DNA from: Methylobacterium oxalidis
GTDB taxonomy: Bacteria > Pseudomonadota > Alphaproteobacteria > Rhizobiales > Beijerinckiaceae
Length of the DNA: 64,000 nt
Assembly: GCF_007992195.1 (NCBI RefSeq)
Contig: NZ_BJZU01000049.1
Span: forward strand, 1 to 64,000
Direction of reading: 5' to 3'
Shown here piece after piece: positions 28,319 to 37,430 of the stretch. Position numbers and translations under genes: made by a program. A model generated the notes under the pieces. That model was given only the letters and a program-made list of their open reading frames with translations. It had not been told where the DNA came from and made no database searches. How positions within the stretch are numbered: the stretch's first letter is position 1; every line of letters starts with the position of its first letter.

Positions 28319-30816
28319 GCCAGCGCCTCTTCGAGAAGCTGCGCCTCGGCCTCGGCCAGAATCTCGTCGGCCCCTTCGCCGTAGACCCGCTCGCGCCCGA
28401 TCTCGAGCATCACGGAGACGGAGAGGGGAGAGACGCGGTCGAGCGCCTTGTGGATGATTCGCCCCTGGATGCGCCTTAGCATCATGCCGAGCCGCCTCAC
28501 GTCGAGGAGTCCGGTTGCCGCATCCTGGCGGGCTGCACGCAGGAGGAGGTGGTCGGGCTGGTGCTTGCGCAGCACGTCGTAGACCAGGTCCGTCGAGATG
28601 GTGACCTGCCGCCCGGTCTTCTTCTGTCCGGGGAAGCGCCGCTCGATCAGCCCCGCGATCACGGCGCATTGCCGGAACGTGCGCTTCATCATCGCGGATT
28701 CATCGAGCCACGCCTCGAGGTCGTCGCCGAGCATGTCCTCGGCGAAGAGATCCTCCAGGAAACGGGGCTCGAAGCCGATGCGCTCGCTGAGGTCGCGGTT
28801 CGTCCAGATGGCGATGCCGTAATCGTTGGCCGCGAATCCGAGCGGGCGAAGCCGCGCCCGCTCCAGGCGCCGGGTCAGCAGCATGCCGAGGGTCTGGTGG
28901 GCGAGGCGCCCCTCGAACGGGAAGGCGGTGAGGTAGTGGCGCCCGCCCCGGGGAAAGGTCTCCACGAGGAGGTCCCGCGGGCCCGGCAGCAGCGAGCGTC
29001 GGCGCTGCTGGAGGAGGTAGTCGGAGACCTGCTTCGGCAACCGGTCCCACTCGAACGGGTCGGCGATGAGGGCGCGCACGCGCGCGGCGAGGAAGGTCGA
29101 GAGCGGGAACTTGGCGCCCGCGTAGGAGGGGATGGCCGGGTCCGTCCCCGGGCCGGCCTTGGTCACCAGCGCCTCGTCCTCGGCGAGCCCCTCGAAGCGC
29201 AGCACCTCGCCGGCGAACAGGAACGTGTCGCCGACGGTGAGCGTCTCGGCGAAATCCTCCTCGATCTCGCCCAGCACGCGCCCGGTCTTCGGCAGGACGG
29301 TGCCGGGCTTGCCGCGCAGCGAGCGGGCGAGGCGCACCTTCACCGTCGTCGCCTCGATGATGGTGCCGACATTCATGCGGTACTGCTGAGCGGTGCGGGC
29401 GTCACGCACCCGCCAGAGCCCGTCCGGCCCGCGCAGGATCTTGGCGAAGCGCTCGTAGGCGCGCAGGGCGTAGCCGCCGGTCGCTACGTAGTCGACGACC
29501 TGCTCGAATTCCTCCCAGGTCAGGCCCACGTAGGGCGCCGCGGCCGTCACCTCGTCGTAGAGGGCGACCGGATCGAAGGCGTCGGCGCAGGCCATGCCGA
29601 GGACGTGCTGGGCGAGCACGTCCGGCGCGCCGATCCGCGCGTCGGGCGTGTCCTGCGCGGCCTCCTCGACGGCGTCGAGGGCCGCCCGGCACTCCAGGAT
29701 CTCGAATCGGTTGGCCGGCACGAGATACGCCTTCGAGGGCTCGTCCATCCGGTGGTTGGCGCGCCCGATCCGCTGCATGATGCGGCTCGCGCCCTTCGGC
29801 GCGCCGATGTTCACCACGAGATCGACGTCGCCCCAGTCGATGCCGAGATCGAGGGTGGCGGTGCAGACGATCGCGCGAAGCTGGCCGGCCGCCATCGCGG
29901 CCTCGACGCGGCGGCGCTGCTGCGCATCGAGGGAGCCGTGGTGGAGGGCGATCGGCAGCACGTCGTCGTTGAGCCGCCAGAGCTCCTGGAACGTGTATTC
30001 CGCCTGGAGGCGCGTATTGACGAAGACCAGCACGGTCCGGTGCGCGCGGATCAGGTCGTAGATCGCGGGCATCGACTGGTAGGCGGTGTGCCCAGCGAGC
30101 GGCAGACGCCGGTCGATCTCCAGCATGCGCAGATCGGGCTTGGCTCCGCCCTGGACGACGACGAGGTCGGCCAGGGAAGGCGCGTCGGGGGCCTTCTGCG
30201 GCACCAGGTACTTCCGCAGCTCGTCCGGCTCCCGCACCGTCGCGGAGAGACCGATGGCGGTGAGCCCCGGGCTCAGGCGGTGCAGCCGGGCGAGCGCCAG
30301 CGACAGCAGGTCGCCGCGCTTCGAGGTGACGAGGGCGTGGAGCTCGTCGAGCACGACGCAGCGCAGCTCCGCGAACAGGGCCGCGGCCTCCCGGTGCGCG
30401 ATGAGCAGCGAGAGCTGCTCAGGGGTCGTCAGCAGGATGTCGGGCGGCCGGTCGATCTGGCGGGTGCGCTTGTGTGCGGGCGTGTCGCCGGTCCGGGTCT
30501 CGACGCGCACGGGAAGGCCGATCTCCGCGATCGGCGCGTCGAGGTTGCGGGCGATGTCGACGGCGAGCGCCTTGAGAGGCGAGACGTAGAGCGTGTGCAG
30601 GCCGCCGGCCTTCGCCCCCTTCGGCCTGCCGGCCAGCGCGACGAGGCTCGGCAGGAAACCAGCCAGCGTCTTGCCGGCCCCGGTCGGTGCCACGAGGAGG
30701 GCGGAGCGGCCGCTCCCGGCGATCCGCAGCAGGTCGAGCTGGTGCGCCCGCGGCCGCCAGCCCCGCCGGTCGAACCAGTCCGAGAAGATGGGCGGAAGGA
30801 GCGGATCCCCGGACAA
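28315..30816 (-). CDS. Ligase-associated DEXH-box helicase (Lhr-Core type)
   Basis: 833-residue superfamily 2 helicase. Walker A is APTGAGKT (Lys49), the Walker B/DEXH box is LDELHAL, the SAT motif is GLSATVRE and motif VI is MQRIGRANHR. The C-terminal half has the winged-helix and Lhr-specific domains. Lhr-Core helicases translocate 3'-5' on single-stranded DNA and unwind RNA:DNA hybrids. The start is a TTG at 30816 with GAGG upstream, six bases after the stop of the alpha/beta hydrolase gene; pdeM overlaps its 3' end. The three genes look like one operon. Confidence 0.92.
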   Translation of the reverse strand: MSGDPLLPPIFSDWFDRRGWRPRAHQLDLLRIAGSGRSALLVAPTGAGKTLAGFLPSLVALAGRPKGAKAGGLHTLYVSPLKALAVDIARNLDAPIAEIGLPVRVETRTGDTPAHKRTRQIDRPPDILLTTPEQLSLLIAHREAAALFAELRCVVLDELHALVTSKRGDLLSLALARLHRLSPGLTAIGLSATVREPDELRKYLVPQKAPDAPSLADLVVVQGGAKPDLRMLEIDRRLPLAGHTAYQSMPAIYDLIRAHRTVLVFVNTRLQAEYTFQELWRLNDDVLPIALHHGSLDAQQRRRVEAAMAAGQLRAIVCTATLDLGIDWGDVDLVVNIGAPKGASRIMQRIGRANHRMDEPSKAYLVPANRFEILECRAALDAVEEAAQDTPDARIGAPDVLAQHVLGMACADAFDPVALYDEVTAAAPYVGLTWEEFEQVVDYVATGGYALRAYERFAKILRGPDGLWRVRDARTAQQYRMNVGTIIEATTVKVRLARSLRGKPGTVLPKTGRVLGEIEEDFAETLTVGDTFLFAGEVLRFEGLAEDEALVTKAGPGTDPAIPSYAGAKFPLSTFLAARVRALIADPFEWDRLPKQVSDYLLQQRRRSLLPGPRDLLVETFPRGGRHYLTAFPFEGRLAHQTLGMLLTRRLERARLRPLGFAANDYGIAIWTNRDLSERIGFEPRFLEDLFAEDMLGDDLEAWLDESAMMKRTFRQCAVIAGLIERRFPGQKKTGRQVTISTDLVYDVLRKHQPDHLLLRAARQDAATGLLDVRRLGMMLRRIQGRIIHKALDRVSPLSVSVMLEIGRERVYGEGADEILAEAEAQLLEEALA

Positions 30817-30822
30817 GGTCCC

Positions 30823-31785
30823 TCAGACGAGGGCCGTGAGGAAGCGGTCGATCAGCTCAAGGGCGCGCTCGGTCATCTCGCCCGGGTAGCGCACGAAGAC
30901 GTGGCAGCCTCCGGGATAGACCGCCGTGTGGCCGCCGTTCCCGGCCACCGCCCAGCGGGCCGACATGTAGAGGGTGTCGTCGATGAGCGGGTCGGCGGTG
31001 CCGATGGTGAAGAGGGCCGGCGGTAGGCCCTTGAGGTCGGCGTAGAGCGGCGACACGTCCGGCCGCCGCCGGTCGACGCCGGGACGCACGTAGTCGTCGG
31101 CGAAGCGCGTCAGGTCGCGGGTGTTCACGACGAGGCGTTCCTCGCCCCAGTTGCGCACGCTCGGCGTGAGGCCGAGATCGTAGAAGCCCGCGTTGAGATT
31201 CGCGCCGCGGAAGGCGCGCGGCATCTTGTGCCGGTCGCGCAGGCGCAGGAGCACCATTACGGCGAGGTGGGCGCCGACCGACTCGCCGCCGATCGTCAGC
31301 GCCTGCACGCCGAGCTGGGCCTTGCCGGGGCCCGCGAGCCAAAGCGCCGCAGCCTCGCAATCCTCCAGCGCGGCGGGGTAGGGGTGCTCCGGCGCGAGGC
31401 GGTACTCGACCGAGAGGCAGACGAAGCCGCAATTGTCGGCGATGCGCTCCAGCCACGGGTCCTGCTCGTCGGCCGAGCCCCAGACCCAGCCGCCCCGGTG
31501 GATGTGCAGGTAGGCGCCGCGCGGCGACTGGCCGGGCTTCAGGCGCGGGCGGATCACCCGCAGCGGCAGGGCGCCGCCGGGTCCAGCGATCGTCATCGTC
31601 TCGGCGCGCGCGCTGCGCGGCATGGCCGGCGAGGCCTGCGTGCCGCGGCGGCGGCGGGCGCGGACCTCCTCGATCGGCAGGTCCCAGGGGTCCTCCTGCG
31701 CGGCGTGCGCAGCGACGATCTCGGCGTTCAGCCGCTTCGTCTCGGGATCGATCGTCGCCGGGTCGAAGAGGGCGTGGTCGATCAT
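30823..31785 (-). CDS. Alpha/beta hydrolase (HSL-like esterase)
   Basis: 320-residue hydrolase of the hormone-sensitive-lipase branch. The oxyanion motif is HIHRGGW (HRGG instead of the usual HGGG), the nucleophile elbow GGESVGAH has Ser in GxSxG form, and the acid and histidine lie near TADPLIDD and PGGCHVFVRY. The catalytic triad appears intact. The substrate is unknown. The ATG at 31785 is used; an in-frame extension to 31881 is not supported. The stop overlaps the Shine-Dalgarno sequence of the helicase gene, so translation may be coupled. Confidence 0.88.
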   Translation of the reverse strand: MIDHALFDPATIDPETKRLNAEIVAAHAAQEDPWDLPIEEVRARRRRGTQASPAMPRSARAETMTIAGPGGALPLRVIRPRLKPGQSPRGAYLHIHRGGWVWGSADEQDPWLERIADNCGFVCLSVEYRLAPEHPYPAALEDCEAAALWLAGPGKAQLGVQALTIGGESVGAHLAVMVLLRLRDRHKMPRAFRGANLNAGFYDLGLTPSVRNWGEERLVVNTRDLTRFADDYVRPGVDRRRPDVSPLYADLKGLPPALFTIGTADPLIDDTLYMSARWAVAGNGGHTAVYPGGCHVFVRYPGEMTERALELIDRFLTALV

Positions 31786-31990
31786 CGGTCGTTCGTCTCG
31801 TCGGTGGGTTTCGAGCGTAACACAGTTGTGCGCAAGCTTGGACGGCGCGTCCGGCTTTCGCACAGGTCGTTGACCAGGCAAGGATCATCGGCGGCGGCCG
31901 TGATCTTGGCGGGTCCGGGCCGCATTGCCATTTCGAGGTGACCCGCGAAACCGCCTAACGCCTCAGTCGCCGGCGGGTTTCGCGGAAGGT

Positions 31991-32013
31991 GTGACGCTTC
32001 CGTCACGCTTCCG
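31991..32013. repeat. Short palindrome with direct repeat before a membrane-protein gene
   Basis: GTGACG-CTTC-CGTCAC forms a perfect six-base hairpin at 31991-32006, and ACGCTTCCG occurs twice (31994 and 32005). It lies 47 bases before the DUF6460-like gene and may be a regulatory site; function is unknown. Confidence 0.3.
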
Positions 32014-32059
32014 CCGGGTTCGGGCGGTTGAGAAGGGGCGATTTCGCCGAGGGACACGC

Positions 32060-32398
32060 ATGATCGTCGAGCACGACCCGCGCCGCCAGGGCTCGCACTA
32101 CCAGGCGCCGCCGCACGGCTACCGCGAGCCGCACGCCTCGGCGCTGCGCCGCTTCCTCGGCGGCTCGCCGACGGGGGTGTTCCTGCGTCTGCTGTTCCTG
32201 TCGATCCTCGTCGGCGCCTTCATGGCGATGCTCGGGCTCACCCCGGCGCGCCTGTTCTGGCACGCCTACGACACGCTGCGCGCGCTGGTCGATCTCGGCC
32301 TCGACGCGTTCCACGATTTCGGCGGCTGGATCCTCGCGGGCGCCGTGGTGGTGGTGCCGCTCTGGCTGATCTCGCGGCTGTTCGCGGTTTCGAAGTAG
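32060..32398 (+). CDS. Small membrane protein, DUF6460-like
   Basis: 112-residue protein with a hydrophilic N-terminal 35 residues and two hydrophobic segments, VFLRLLFLSILVGAFMAMLGL and ILAGAVVVVPLWLISRLF. The FLGGSPTGVFLRL pattern resembles the DUF6460 family common in Hyphomicrobiales; that assignment is from memory. GAGGG precedes the ATG at 32060, and the longer frame from 31925 is rejected. Function unknown. A ten-base-stem hairpin follows its stop. Confidence 0.68.
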   Translation: MIVEHDPRRQGSHYQAPPHGYREPHASALRRFLGGSPTGVFLRLLFLSILVGAFMAMLGLTPARLFWHAYDTLRALVDLGLDAFHDFGGWILAGAVVVVPLWLISRLFAVSK

Positions 32399-32404
32399 TC
32401 CCGT

Positions 32405-32427
32405 CTCCGCTCCGCGTCGGAGCGGAG
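32405..32427 (+). terminator. Hairpin terminator after the small membrane protein
   Basis: CTCCGCTCCG and CGGAGCGGAG form a perfect ten-base stem with a cgt loop, seven bases after the stop codon. No T-run follows. Confidence 0.6.
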
Positions 32428-32456
32428 GAACCGAGCCTCAGGCGGATCCCGCGCCC

Positions 32457-33812
32457 ATGCACTCCCCCGGCCCCGTGACAGGCCGGCGCGTCCTCGCGCT
32501 CGCCCTGCCGATGACGCTCGCGAACGTCACGACCCCGCTTCTCGGCTTCGTCGGAGCGGCGGTGATCGGGCGGCTCGGCGACGCGGCCCTCCTCGGCGCC
32601 ATGGCGCTCGGGGCGGTGATCTTCGACGCGATCTTCTGGTCCTTCGGCTCTCTGCGGATGGCGACCGCAGGGCTCACCGCGCAGGCGGTGGGCGCGCGCG
32701 ACGGCGCGGAGGTCGACCGCACCCTCGCGCGAGCGCTGGCCGCCGGCGGTCTCGCCGGCCTCGCCATCGTGATCCTGCAGGTGCCCCTCGGCGCTGGCGC
32801 CATCGCGGTGAGCGGGGCGAGCCCGGCGGTGGCGGAGGGGCTCGCGAGCTACTTCCACGTCCGCATCTTCGCCGCACCCTTCACCCTCGCGAACTACGCG
32901 GTGCTGGGCTCCGTGCTCGGGCGCGGCCGGACCGATCTGGGGCTGCTGCTGCAGGTCGTGATCAACTGCGTCAACATCGCGCTGACCCTGCTCTTCGTCC
33001 TCGGCTTCGACTGGAGCCTCGCCGGCGCGGCGGGGGCGACCCTGCTCGCCGAGGCCGCCGGGCTCGTCCTCGGCCTCGCAATCCTCGCCCGGCTCGGCAC
33101 CCGTCCGTTCCGGGTGCCGCTCGCGGCGGTGCGCGATCCGAAGACCCTGAGGCGCATGCTGAGCGTCAACCTCGACGTGCTGATCCGGACCCTCGCCCTG
33201 GTCGCGGGCATCGCCCTGTTCTCGGCGCTGGGCGCCCGGATGGGCGACACGGTGCTCGCCGCCAACGCGGTCCTGTGGAATCTCTTCCTGATCGGCGGAT
33301 TCTTCCTCGACGGTTTCGCCACCGCCGCCGAGACCCTGTGCGGGCAGGCGGTCGGCGCGCGCTCGGCCGAAGCGTTCGGCCGGGCCGCCCGGCTCAGCCT
33401 CGTGTGGTGCCTCGCCTTCGGCCTGGGGGTGAGCCTGATCGCCTATCTCGGCGGCGGCCTGTTCATCGCCTCGGTGACGACGAACGCGGAGGTGCGGGAG
33501 GTGGCTCGGCAGTACCTGCCGCTCGCGGCGCTCGGACCCGTCGCGGCGGCGACGCCCTTCGCCTTCGACGGCATCTATATCGGGGCGACCTGGACCCGCG
33601 CGATGCGCGACCTGATGCTGGCGGCCGTGCTCGCCTACACGCTGGTGCTGGCCGGGCTTGTCTGGGCCGGCCTCGGCAACACGGGCCTGTGGATCGCCTT
33701 CCTGACCTTCCTGGCGGCCCGCGGCGCGGGACAGGCGCTCGCCTACCCGCGGCTCCTGCGAAAGACCTTCGCCCTGGAAGCCGGTCCCGCGCCCGAGCCG
33801 GCGCGGGGATGA
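32457..33812 (+). CDS. MATE-family multidrug efflux transporter
   Basis: 451-residue inner-membrane protein with about twelve hydrophobic segments of the NorM/DinF type, exporting cationic drugs or dyes in exchange for sodium or protons. Features include LPMTLANVTTPLLGFV at the N-terminus, GSLRMATAGLTAQAVGARD and, in the second half, DGFATAAETLCGQAVGAR, the duplicated MATE signature. Substrate cannot be read from the sequence. It is separated from the preceding gene by a hairpin and so probably has its own promoter. Confidence 0.92.
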   Translation: MHSPGPVTGRRVLALALPMTLANVTTPLLGFVGAAVIGRLGDAALLGAMALGAVIFDAIFWSFGSLRMATAGLTAQAVGARDGAEVDRTLARALAAGGLAGLAIVILQVPLGAGAIAVSGASPAVAEGLASYFHVRIFAAPFTLANYAVLGSVLGRGRTDLGLLLQVVINCVNIALTLLFVLGFDWSLAGAAGATLLAEAAGLVLGLAILARLGTRPFRVPLAAVRDPKTLRRMLSVNLDVLIRTLALVAGIALFSALGARMGDTVLAANAVLWNLFLIGGFFLDGFATAAETLCGQAVGARSAEAFGRAARLSLVWCLAFGLGVSLIAYLGGGLFIASVTTNAEVREVARQYLPLAALGPVAAATPFAFDGIYIGATWTRAMRDLMLAAVLAYTLVLAGLVWAGLGNTGLWIAFLTFLAARGAGQALAYPRLLRKTFALEAGPAPEPARG

Positions 33813-33828
33813 CGTCGTGGAATCCGCC

Positions 33829-34215
33829 TCAGCGGGGGTCCTTCCAGGCCGTGCCGGAGACGGAGCCGGTCTGGCTCGGCGCCCGTGGCGTGAGGCTGGG
33901 CTGGGCTGCCGAGGACGCGGCCGGCTCGGCCCCGCGCTGGACGTAGCGGCGCACCGGGGCGGCCTCGGCCCGGGACCGGCGATAGGCGCGGACCCTGCGG
34001 TAGCGGCGTCCGCTGGCCCGCTCCCTCGACGAGCCGACCACGCCGCCGATGACCGCGCCCGCCACCGCCCCGATCGGGCCGCCGACGATGGCCCCGGCCA
34101 CGGCGCCCGAGCCGACGCCGATCGTCGTGCTGCTGCCCGCGAGCGCCGCCCGCGGCGCCGCACCTGCGGCGGCGAGCATCAGGCCGAAACAGACCGCCTT
34201 CATGGCAAGCTTCAT
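33829..34215 (-). CDS. Secreted glycine-zipper protein
   Basis: 128-residue protein with a Sec signal peptide (VCFGLMLAAAGAAPRAALA) followed by a glycine-zipper membrane segment (GAVAGAIVGGPIGAVAGAVIGGVVG) and a basic, serine/proline-rich tail (RRYRRVRAYRRSR). Glycine zippers pack tightly in membranes or oligomers. The family is not identified; similar proteins are usually labelled hypothetical or glycine-zipper domain proteins. Envelope location is inferred. It is convergent with the MATE gene with only 16 bases between stops. Confidence 0.75.
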   Translation of the reverse strand: MKLAMKAVCFGLMLAAAGAAPRAALAGSSTTIGVGSGAVAGAIVGGPIGAVAGAVIGGVVGSSRERASGRRYRRVRAYRRSRAEAAPVRRYVQRGAEPAASSAAQPSLTPRAPSQTGSVSGTAWKDPR

Positions 34216-34278
34216 GGCGTGTCATCCCCCATCTGTGCGCCGGCTCTGGCAGCCGAACGTGACCAAACGGGGGCGTAT

Positions 34279-34301
34279 GGGAGCCCGGCCGGGGCGCTCC
34301 C
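34279..34301 (-). terminator. Candidate terminator hairpin after the tautomerase gene
   Basis: GGGAGC and GCTCCC arms enclose a GC-rich 11-base loop, seven bases beyond the tautomerase stop on the minus strand. It is short and has no T-run. Confidence 0.4.
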
Positions 34302-34307
34302 GGCCGC

Positions 34308-34697
34308 TCACAATTCTCCGGTGAGGAACTGTGCGCGGCCGTGGCCGAAGCTCCAGTCCTCGTCCGAATTGACCACGCAGGAGACCATCACGTCGGCCGG
34401 CGCGATCCCGCAGCGCGCCTCCAGCTTCTCGGTCAGCAGGCGGTAGAAGGTCTGCTTCATCTCCTGCGAGCGCGGCCGCGTGATCATCTGCACGACCACG
34501 ACGTCGCGCGTGCGCGGGATGTCGAGGCCCGTATCCTCGATGATCATCCGCGAAGGCTTGTGCTCGGTCACGATCTGGTAGCGGTCGCCCGGCGGCACGC
34601 GGAACGCCTCCAGCATCGCCTCGTGCGCGGCATCGAGCAATGTCTTCAGCTCGGCCTCGGAGCGGCCCTCGATCAGATCGAAGCGAAGAAGCGGCAT
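34308..34697 (-). CDS. Tautomerase-family protein
   Basis: 129-residue protein of the tautomerase superfamily. Proline directly follows the start methionine (MPLLRFDLIEGRS), so after methionine removal it would be the catalytic N-terminal base, as in 4-oxalocrotonate tautomerase and malonate semialdehyde decarboxylase. The length matches the long-form (tandem beta-alpha-beta) group. Substrate is unknown. It is divergent from the CoA-ester lyase gene by 175 bases. Confidence 0.85.
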   Translation of the reverse strand: MPLLRFDLIEGRSEAELKTLLDAAHEAMLEAFRVPPGDRYQIVTEHKPSRMIIEDTGLDIPRTRDVVVVQMITRPRSQEMKQTFYRLLTEKLEARCGIAPADVMVSCVVNSDEDWSFGHGRAQFLTGEL

Positions 34698-34872
34698 GGG
34701 ATCTCTCGTTGAAGCATCGGGGGGCCTACCTAGCAGGTGCGGCCTGTGTTCGCCGCGGTGTCGCGGGAATCCGGTATCAAATGCCCGCGTTTATCGCGGA
34801 TTCCGTGTCGCGTGTTCTGGCGTGGCCGGAGGCTTGCTCTAAAGGGTTGCGCAAACCACGAGGAAGCAACCG

Positions 34873-35757
34873 ATGTCCGATCTCCGCCTGCGCCGTAGCG
34901 TGCTCTACATGCCTGGGTCGAACCCGCGGGCGCTGGAGAAAGCCAAGACGCTGCCGGCCGACTCGCTGATCCTCGACCTCGAGGACGCGGTCGGGCCCGA
35001 GGAGAAGGAGCTCGCCCGCGAGCAGGTCTGCGCGGCGGCGCGCAGCCGCGAGTACGGCGACCGCGAGATCATCATCCGGGTGAACGCCCCGCAGACGCCC
35101 TGGGGCGAGGCGGACCTGCGCTGCGCCATCGAGGCGCGCCCCGACGCGATTCTGATGCCGAAAGTGTCCTCCCCGGCGGTTCTGGAGAGCATCGCCGACC
35201 ATCTGGAGGCCCTCGACGCGCCGCCCGAGATCAAGATCTGGGCGATGATCGAGACGCCGGCCGCGATCCTCAACATCCAGAAGATCGCCGCGGCCCGGCG
35301 CGACCCGCGTACGCGGCTGACCTGCTTCGTGCTCGGCACGAACGATCTCGCCAAGGACACCTGGGCGCAGCTGGTGCCCGGCCGCGTGCCGATGCTGCCC
35401 TGGATCATGTTCACCCTGGCGGCCGCCCGCGCCGAGGGCCTGACCATCCTCGACGGCGTCTGGAACGACATCGGCGACGTCGAGGGCTGCCGCGCCGAGT
35501 GCCGGCAGTCGCGCGACCTCGGCTTCGACGGCAAGACCCTGATCCATCCGAACCAGCTCGAGCCCGCCAATACCTCCTTCGCGCCGACCGAGGAGGAGGT
35601 GCGCCGCGCCCGCCTCGTGATCGACGCGTTCGACCAGCCCGAGAACGCCAAGCGCGGTGCCATCAAGGTCGAGGGCCGCATGTACGAGCGCCAGCACATC
35701 AGCATGGCCAAGCGCGCGGTGGTGTGGTCCGAGGCGATCGCCGCCAGGGGGCACTGA
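34873..35757 (+). CDS. HpcH/HpaI-family CoA-ester lyase (CitE-like)
   Basis: 294-residue TIM-barrel enzyme of the citrate-lyase beta-subunit/malyl-CoA lyase family. Metal-binding and catalytic motifs are RSVLYMPGSN at residues 8-17, LILDLEDAV, WAMIETPAAILN with the metal-binding glutamate, and GTNDLAKD. Relatives act on malyl-CoA, citramalyl-CoA or act as malyl-CoA thioesterases. It is shorter than the serine-cycle malyl-CoA lyase (about 324 residues), so the exact substrate is uncertain. GAGGAAGCAACCG precedes the ATG. Confidence 0.88.
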   Translation: MSDLRLRRSVLYMPGSNPRALEKAKTLPADSLILDLEDAVGPEEKELAREQVCAAARSREYGDREIIIRVNAPQTPWGEADLRCAIEARPDAILMPKVSSPAVLESIADHLEALDAPPEIKIWAMIETPAAILNIQKIAAARRDPRTRLTCFVLGTNDLAKDTWAQLVPGRVPMLPWIMFTLAAARAEGLTILDGVWNDIGDVEGCRAECRQSRDLGFDGKTLIHPNQLEPANTSFAPTEEEVRRARLVIDAFDQPENAKRGAIKVEGRMYERQHISMAKRAVVWSEAIAARGH

Positions 35758-35764
35758 CCGCCAT

Positions 35765-35802
35765 CGTCATCCCAGGCGCGCCGGCGGCGGTCCGGGATGA
35801 CG
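35765..35802. terminator. Inverted repeat between convergent genes
   Basis: CGTCATCCC (35765-35773) and GGGATGACG (35794-35802) are perfect nine-base arms with a 20-base GC-rich spacer. It sits between the CoA-ester lyase and pyrD stop codons. It may be a bidirectional terminator or a dispersed repeat; copies elsewhere in the genome cannot be checked here. Confidence 0.5.
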
Positions 35803-35812
35803 GTCGAGAGGC

Positions 35813-36889
35813 TCAGGCCGACCGCGCCAGGTCGGCCGCGTCCCGGCCGACGACGGAGGAGAGGCCGGTGAGGCCCTCCGCCTTCATCCGCTCGACGAGG
35901 CCCGCCTTGATCTCGCCCACCAGCGCGGGCCCGGCGTAGACGAGCGCGGAGTAGAGCTGCAGCAGGCTCGCGCCGGCCCGGATCTTGGTCCAGGCCGCCT
36001 CCGCGGAATCGATCCCGCCGACCCCGATGAGGGGCACGCGGCGCTCGACGCGCCGGTAGGTCTCGGCGAGCAGCCGCGTCGCCGGGCCGAAGAGCGGGCG
36101 TCCGGAGAGGCCGCCGGTCTCCTGCGCGAGGCGCGCCTCGACCAGGCTCTCGGGCCGCGCCACCGTGGTGTTCGAGACGACGAGCGCCTGCACGCCGCGC
36201 CGCAATGCCGTCGCGCAGATCGCGTCGAGGCTCGCGAGATCGATGTCGGGGGCGATCTTGAGCAGGATCGCGGTCGCCGGGCACGCCCCATCGCGCGCCT
36301 CCACGGCGCGCGCGAGCAATTCGTCGAGGAAGGCCTCGCCCTGGAGGTCGCGCAGGCCCGGCGTGTTGGGCGAGGACACGTTGACGGTGATGAAGGCGAC
36401 GAGCGGCGCGAGCGCCCGCGTGCAGGCGACGTAGTCGGCGAGCCGATCCGCCGAGTCCTTGTTCGCCCCGATGTTGACCCCGACGATCCCCGTCCGGCCG
36501 CGCCGCGCCTCGAGCCGGCGCGCGACGACCGAGAGCCCCTCGCTGTTCAGGCCGAACCGGTTGATGACGGCGCGGTCGGCGGCGAGCCGGAAGACGCGCG
36601 GGGCCGGGTTGCCGGGCTGGGCTTTCGGCACCACGCCGCCGACCTCCACGAAGCCGAAGCCGAGTCCGAGCATCGCGTCGGGAACCTCGGCGCCCTTGTC
36701 GAAGCCCGCCGCGAGGCCGACCGGATTCGGGAAACGCCGGCCGAGGCAATCGACCGTCAGGCGAGGGTCGTCCGGCGCCGGGCGCCGGGGCGGCATCACG
36801 CTCAGCGCCCGCAGGGTGAGATTGTGCGCCGTCTCGGCGTCGAGCCCGTGGAGGACCGGGCGGACCAGGGGAAAGAGCGCGCCGATCAC
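35813..36889 (-). CDS. pyrD: Quinone-dependent dihydroorotate dehydrogenase (class 2)
   Basis: 358-residue flavin enzyme oxidising dihydroorotate to orotate in pyrimidine synthesis, passing electrons to membrane quinone. The N-terminal extension ([20 protein letters not shown]) is the membrane-association helix of class 2 enzymes, [11 protein letters not shown] contains the catalytic serine near residue 170, and [17 protein letters not shown] and GVGGIDSAE complete the FMN site. The GTG start at 36889 overlaps the TGA of the upstream DUF952 gene (GTGA), so the in-frame extension to 37399 is rejected and translational coupling is likely. Confidence 0.95.
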   Translation of the reverse strand: MIGALFPLVRPVLHGLDAETAHNLTLRALSVMPPRRPAPDDPRLTVDCLGRRFPNPVGLAAGFDKGAEVPDAMLGLGFGFVEVGGVVPKAQPGNPAPRVFRLAADRAVINRFGLNSEGLSVVARRLEARRGRTGIVGVNIGANKDSADRLADYVACTRALAPLVAFITVNVSSPNTPGLRDLQGEAFLDELLARAVEARDGACPATAILLKIAPDIDLASLDAICATALRRGVQALVVSNTTVARPESLVEARLAQETGGLSGRPLFGPATRLLAETYRRVERRVPLIGVGGIDSAEAAWTKIRAGASLLQLYSALVYAGPALVGEIKAGLVERMKAEGLTGLSSVVGRDAADLARSA

Positions 36890-37245
36890 GGGCGGTCCTC
36901 CGCCGGGAACGCCTCGGGGAAGACGTGGCGCCCGTCTTCGCCGAGGGGCAGGTCGTGGACGCCACGCACCGCGTCGAGGGACAGGTCGCCGTAGAGATGC
37001 GGGAAGAGGTCGCCGCCGCGCGAGGGCTCGTAGCGCAGGGCGGGGCCGAGGGCATCCGCCTCGACCGACACGAGCAGCAGGTCGTCCTGCCCCGCGAAAT
37101 GGCGCGCGGCCGTCTCGCGCGCCTGCACGGCGGTGGAGAGGTGGATGTACCCGTCCGCGCGGTCGACGGGCGCCCCCGTGAAGCGGCCCGCCGCCTCGGC
37201 CGCGCGCCACAGCGTCTTCGGACAGATCTTGTAGATGAGCGTCAT
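36886..37245 (-). CDS. DUF952 domain protein
   Basis: 119-residue protein with the DUF952 pattern: [18 protein letters not shown] at the start, DGYIHLST, and a C-terminal [13 protein letters not shown]. The family is structurally like the ADP-ribosyltransferase/ glutathione S-transferase-adjacent small folds in some annotations, but no function is established that I can vouch for. It overlaps pyrD by four bases, an arrangement I recall from related alphaproteobacteria. The ATG at 37245 begins the conserved sequence; the frame upstream to 37401 does not look coding. Confidence 0.82.
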   Translation of the reverse strand: MTLIYKICPKTLWRAAEAAGRFTGAPVDRADGYIHLSTAVQARETAARHFAGQDDLLLVSVEADALGPALRYEPSRGGDLFPHLYGDLSLDAVRGVHDLPLGEDGRHVFPEAFPAEDRP

Positions 37246-37401
37246 CCGGGCCCCGAGACCTCCAGTTCGACCGGCCGTCGATAGTGCCGAGCCCGTACCC
37301 GACGCAACCGCCGCATCGGTGGAATCCACGTGTCCCGTGTGCGGTTGATGACATTGCCCGCGACCGATCGCGCGGCCGGCTGGAAACATTCGGAAGCACA
37401 A

Positions 37402-37430
37402 TTGCCTTTTCGTTCAGGTAGTTCTACTTT
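37402..37430 (+). promoter_or_regulatory. Candidate promoter of the S24 repressor gene
   Basis: TTGCCT at 37402-37407 and TACTTT at 37425-37430 are separated by exactly 17 bases. The downstream box lies inside the inverted repeat at 37419-37440. Confidence 0.4.
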
